A stretch of 64,000 nt of DNA from Mucor racemosus (Eukaryota; Mucoromycota; Mucoromycetes; Mucorales; Mucoraceae), in contig JAPEHQ010000018.1 of assembly GCA_027405735.1 (NCBI GenBank), forward strand, positions 186,001-250,000, read 5' to 3'. The notes under the pieces are model-generated. The model saw only the letters and a program-made list of their open reading frames with translations, was not told the DNA's origin and searched no databases. Made by a program: the position numbers and the translations under genes. Below are positions 62,614 to 64,000 of this stretch, piece by piece (positions within the stretch are counted from its first letter, which is position 1; each line of letters begins with the position of its first letter).

Positions 62614-62745
62614 GAAAAGCACGGCACTTTTTTTCTTTTAGATTCAACACCATTTTCCTGAATTGTGCAACACTTTTTTCCAAAAAAAACATACGACGCT
62701 ATATCTTTTTTTCCTTACGACATCATTTTGACCCTTCTAAATCTT
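62614..62745 (-). repeat. Right transposon end with GTGTCGY motifs (end C)
   Basis: Reverse complement reads GTCAAAATGATGTCGTAAGG, then AGCGTCGTATG, AGTGTTGCACAATT, GGTGTTGAA and AGTGCCGTGCTTTTCAAAG. It aligns with end A across about 130 bp, with more substitutions than end B. Confidence 0.7.
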
Positions 62746-62779
62746 GTAAGCAAAAAGTCTTTGAAATTATATTTTTACA

Positions 62780-63010
62780 AAAAATTGAGATTTTATTTTT
62801 TGGATAATTAGCGATTTTAGATTTGGTGATCCGATTGTTCCAAATTATACCTCTGAAAGATCCCTTTTGTAGATCAAAGCCTCTTTCTTCATTATTTATT
62901 TCATTTGAATACCTGTTATGGAGAAAGTGTATAGTTATAATCAATATGATATCGAGCAATCAGTATTTGTAAGCCAATAAATTTCAAAATTAAAATGTAT
63001 ACTAGAATAC
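62780..63010 (+). repeat. Direct repeat, second copy
   Basis: Partner of 44780-45030 in the same orientation, directly before the Hsp70-like C-terminal scrap. Confidence 0.5.
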
Positions 63011-63019
63011 GGTATAATT

Positions 63020-63062
63020 CGCATAATTCATGAAAGATTGACGCTACAAAATCAATATTTGT
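63020..63062 (+). pseudogene. Scrap of a third Hsp70-like C-terminus
   Basis: ATTCATGAAAGATTGACGCT followed by ACAAAA at about 63028-63054 encodes IHERLTLQ. It matches the extreme C-terminus of copy 2 (IHERLRLQ) and copy 1 (VHERLTLQ). Nothing of the rest of the gene remains beside it. Confidence 0.5.
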
Positions 63063-63734
63063 ACGTCGTCAGAGAATATGCTTTACTATATATTTAAAAA
63101 ACAGAATTTAAGTAAAATATGGCAATAAAATTACAACCCGTCGTGGCTATTATTAATGTAGATAACATATATTACTATCAAACAGATCTAATGGTTTAAT
63201 AATGACTTAAATTACATCTTAGGATCTCAATGTCAAATCAATATAAAAAGCCATAATTTTATATCTGAATAAACGATATCTTATTTTTATTATACAGTTG
63301 TTAAAAAACTGATTTATTACTCATTCACCTTTAATTGTATTCGTTTTTTAAGTATTATTTATTAAACATGAAAATATAGGACACAACAGGTAATTTTATT
63401 GGACAGAAATATTATGTTTTGCTGATGGTTTTCTCAACTCACAGTTATTTGTGAAAGTAGAAGTATAAACTTTTATGCAAGGTATATTTAAATCTATCAC
63501 CATCATGTATAATTGACGATTAATTGGATCAATATTCACTAGGATGGGATTTTTTCCTTTGTTTTCTGCAGTTGTAAATAATAGTTTATTATTTTGTAAG
63601 ACTTAAACTCATTATCCAGGGCTTAATTTTTGTATTCACAAGATAGATTCAACATTAAGCTACTCTGTTGTTTTTGTTTCAGCAAAAAATATTGATTTTT
63701 CGTCGAGATAATCAAAATAATAGTCGATATCACA
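63063..63734. other. Gene-free stretch
   Basis: AT-rich, nothing recognised apart from a TTTTTCGTCGAGA word near 63696 that also occurs in the 12-13 kb repeat arm. Confidence 0.5.
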
Positions 63735-63990
63735 GCTTACCGCTTATGATAACTGGGTTCCAAAATTTATTTTGAAAAATGGACGAAAAATGATGAAAAA
63801 ATAAAATCAGTTAATTGCTCATGAACTGCAAAGTAAGTCGTCCCAGTATACCAAACAGTTTTTGTACAGTTTTGGATTCTACATCCATTTGAAAAAAATT
63901 CAGACAAATATTTCACATTAAAGTTTGCGTAAAACGCAATTGAAATTTTGGAGGTTTTTTGAAGATACATATCACTTTTTTTAAAAATAC
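63735..63990 (-). repeat. Inverted repeat, right copy
   Basis: Reverse-complement partner of 49810-50065, continuing to the end of the window. The two copies bracket the 52.0-62.7 kb composite region. Confidence 0.7.
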
Positions 63991-64000
63991 TTAAAATATA

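Overview
The window is nuclear DNA of a filamentous fungus. AT-rich sequence, short introns (about 45-110 bp) with GT-AG ends and protein families typical of zygomycetes point to Mucoromycota, most likely Mucorales. This is inferred from gene style, not from a database match. All exon joins below were read by eye from frames, splice sites and remembered family alignments.

Gene-rich blocks. 3.2-10.3 kb: exportin-4, an AVT/SLC38-type amino-acid transporter and an AT-hook/Myb-SANT protein. 19.5-22.9 kb: a divergent cystathionine beta-synthase-like gene head-to-head with ATG8, then ribosomal protein eL39 converging on ATG8. 30.4-32.3 kb: a siderophore-iron-transporter-like MFS gene with an upstream GATA-type site. 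34.0-43.6 kb: a small zinc-finger protein, a twin-BTB polyQ protein head-to-head with a DNAJC7-type TPR/J co-chaperone, a 50-residue protein whose splicing creates a CCHC zinc knuckle, and the ribosome-biogenesis factor NOC3.

Repeat- and relic-rich blocks. 11-18.4 kb holds two arms of a ~1.3-1.45 kb inverted repeat around dead transposase and other gene relics, with a third partial arm beside it. 25.4-28.6 kb holds an F-box pseudogene, a patch of degenerate GAGCGTAGCGAG motifs and dispersed repeats. 44-64 kb is accessory DNA: two copies of a four-exon Hsp70/HSPA12-like gene, both lacking the N-terminal ATPase lobe, plus a scrap of a third.

The most unusual structure is at about 52.05-62.75 kb. 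Ends carrying repeated GTGTCGY motifs in inverted orientation enclose a gene with a degenerate serine-recombinase-like C-terminus (interrupted in an intron by a complete 1,643-bp Tc1/mariner element), Hsp70-like copy 2, a dead DDE transposase next to an internal end copy, a ~90-bp tandem array and a six-exon gene of unknown function. I read this as a large composite or nested DNA transposon with cargo. Its boundaries are inferred and need comparison with other copies. No rRNA, tRNA or CRISPR array was recognised.
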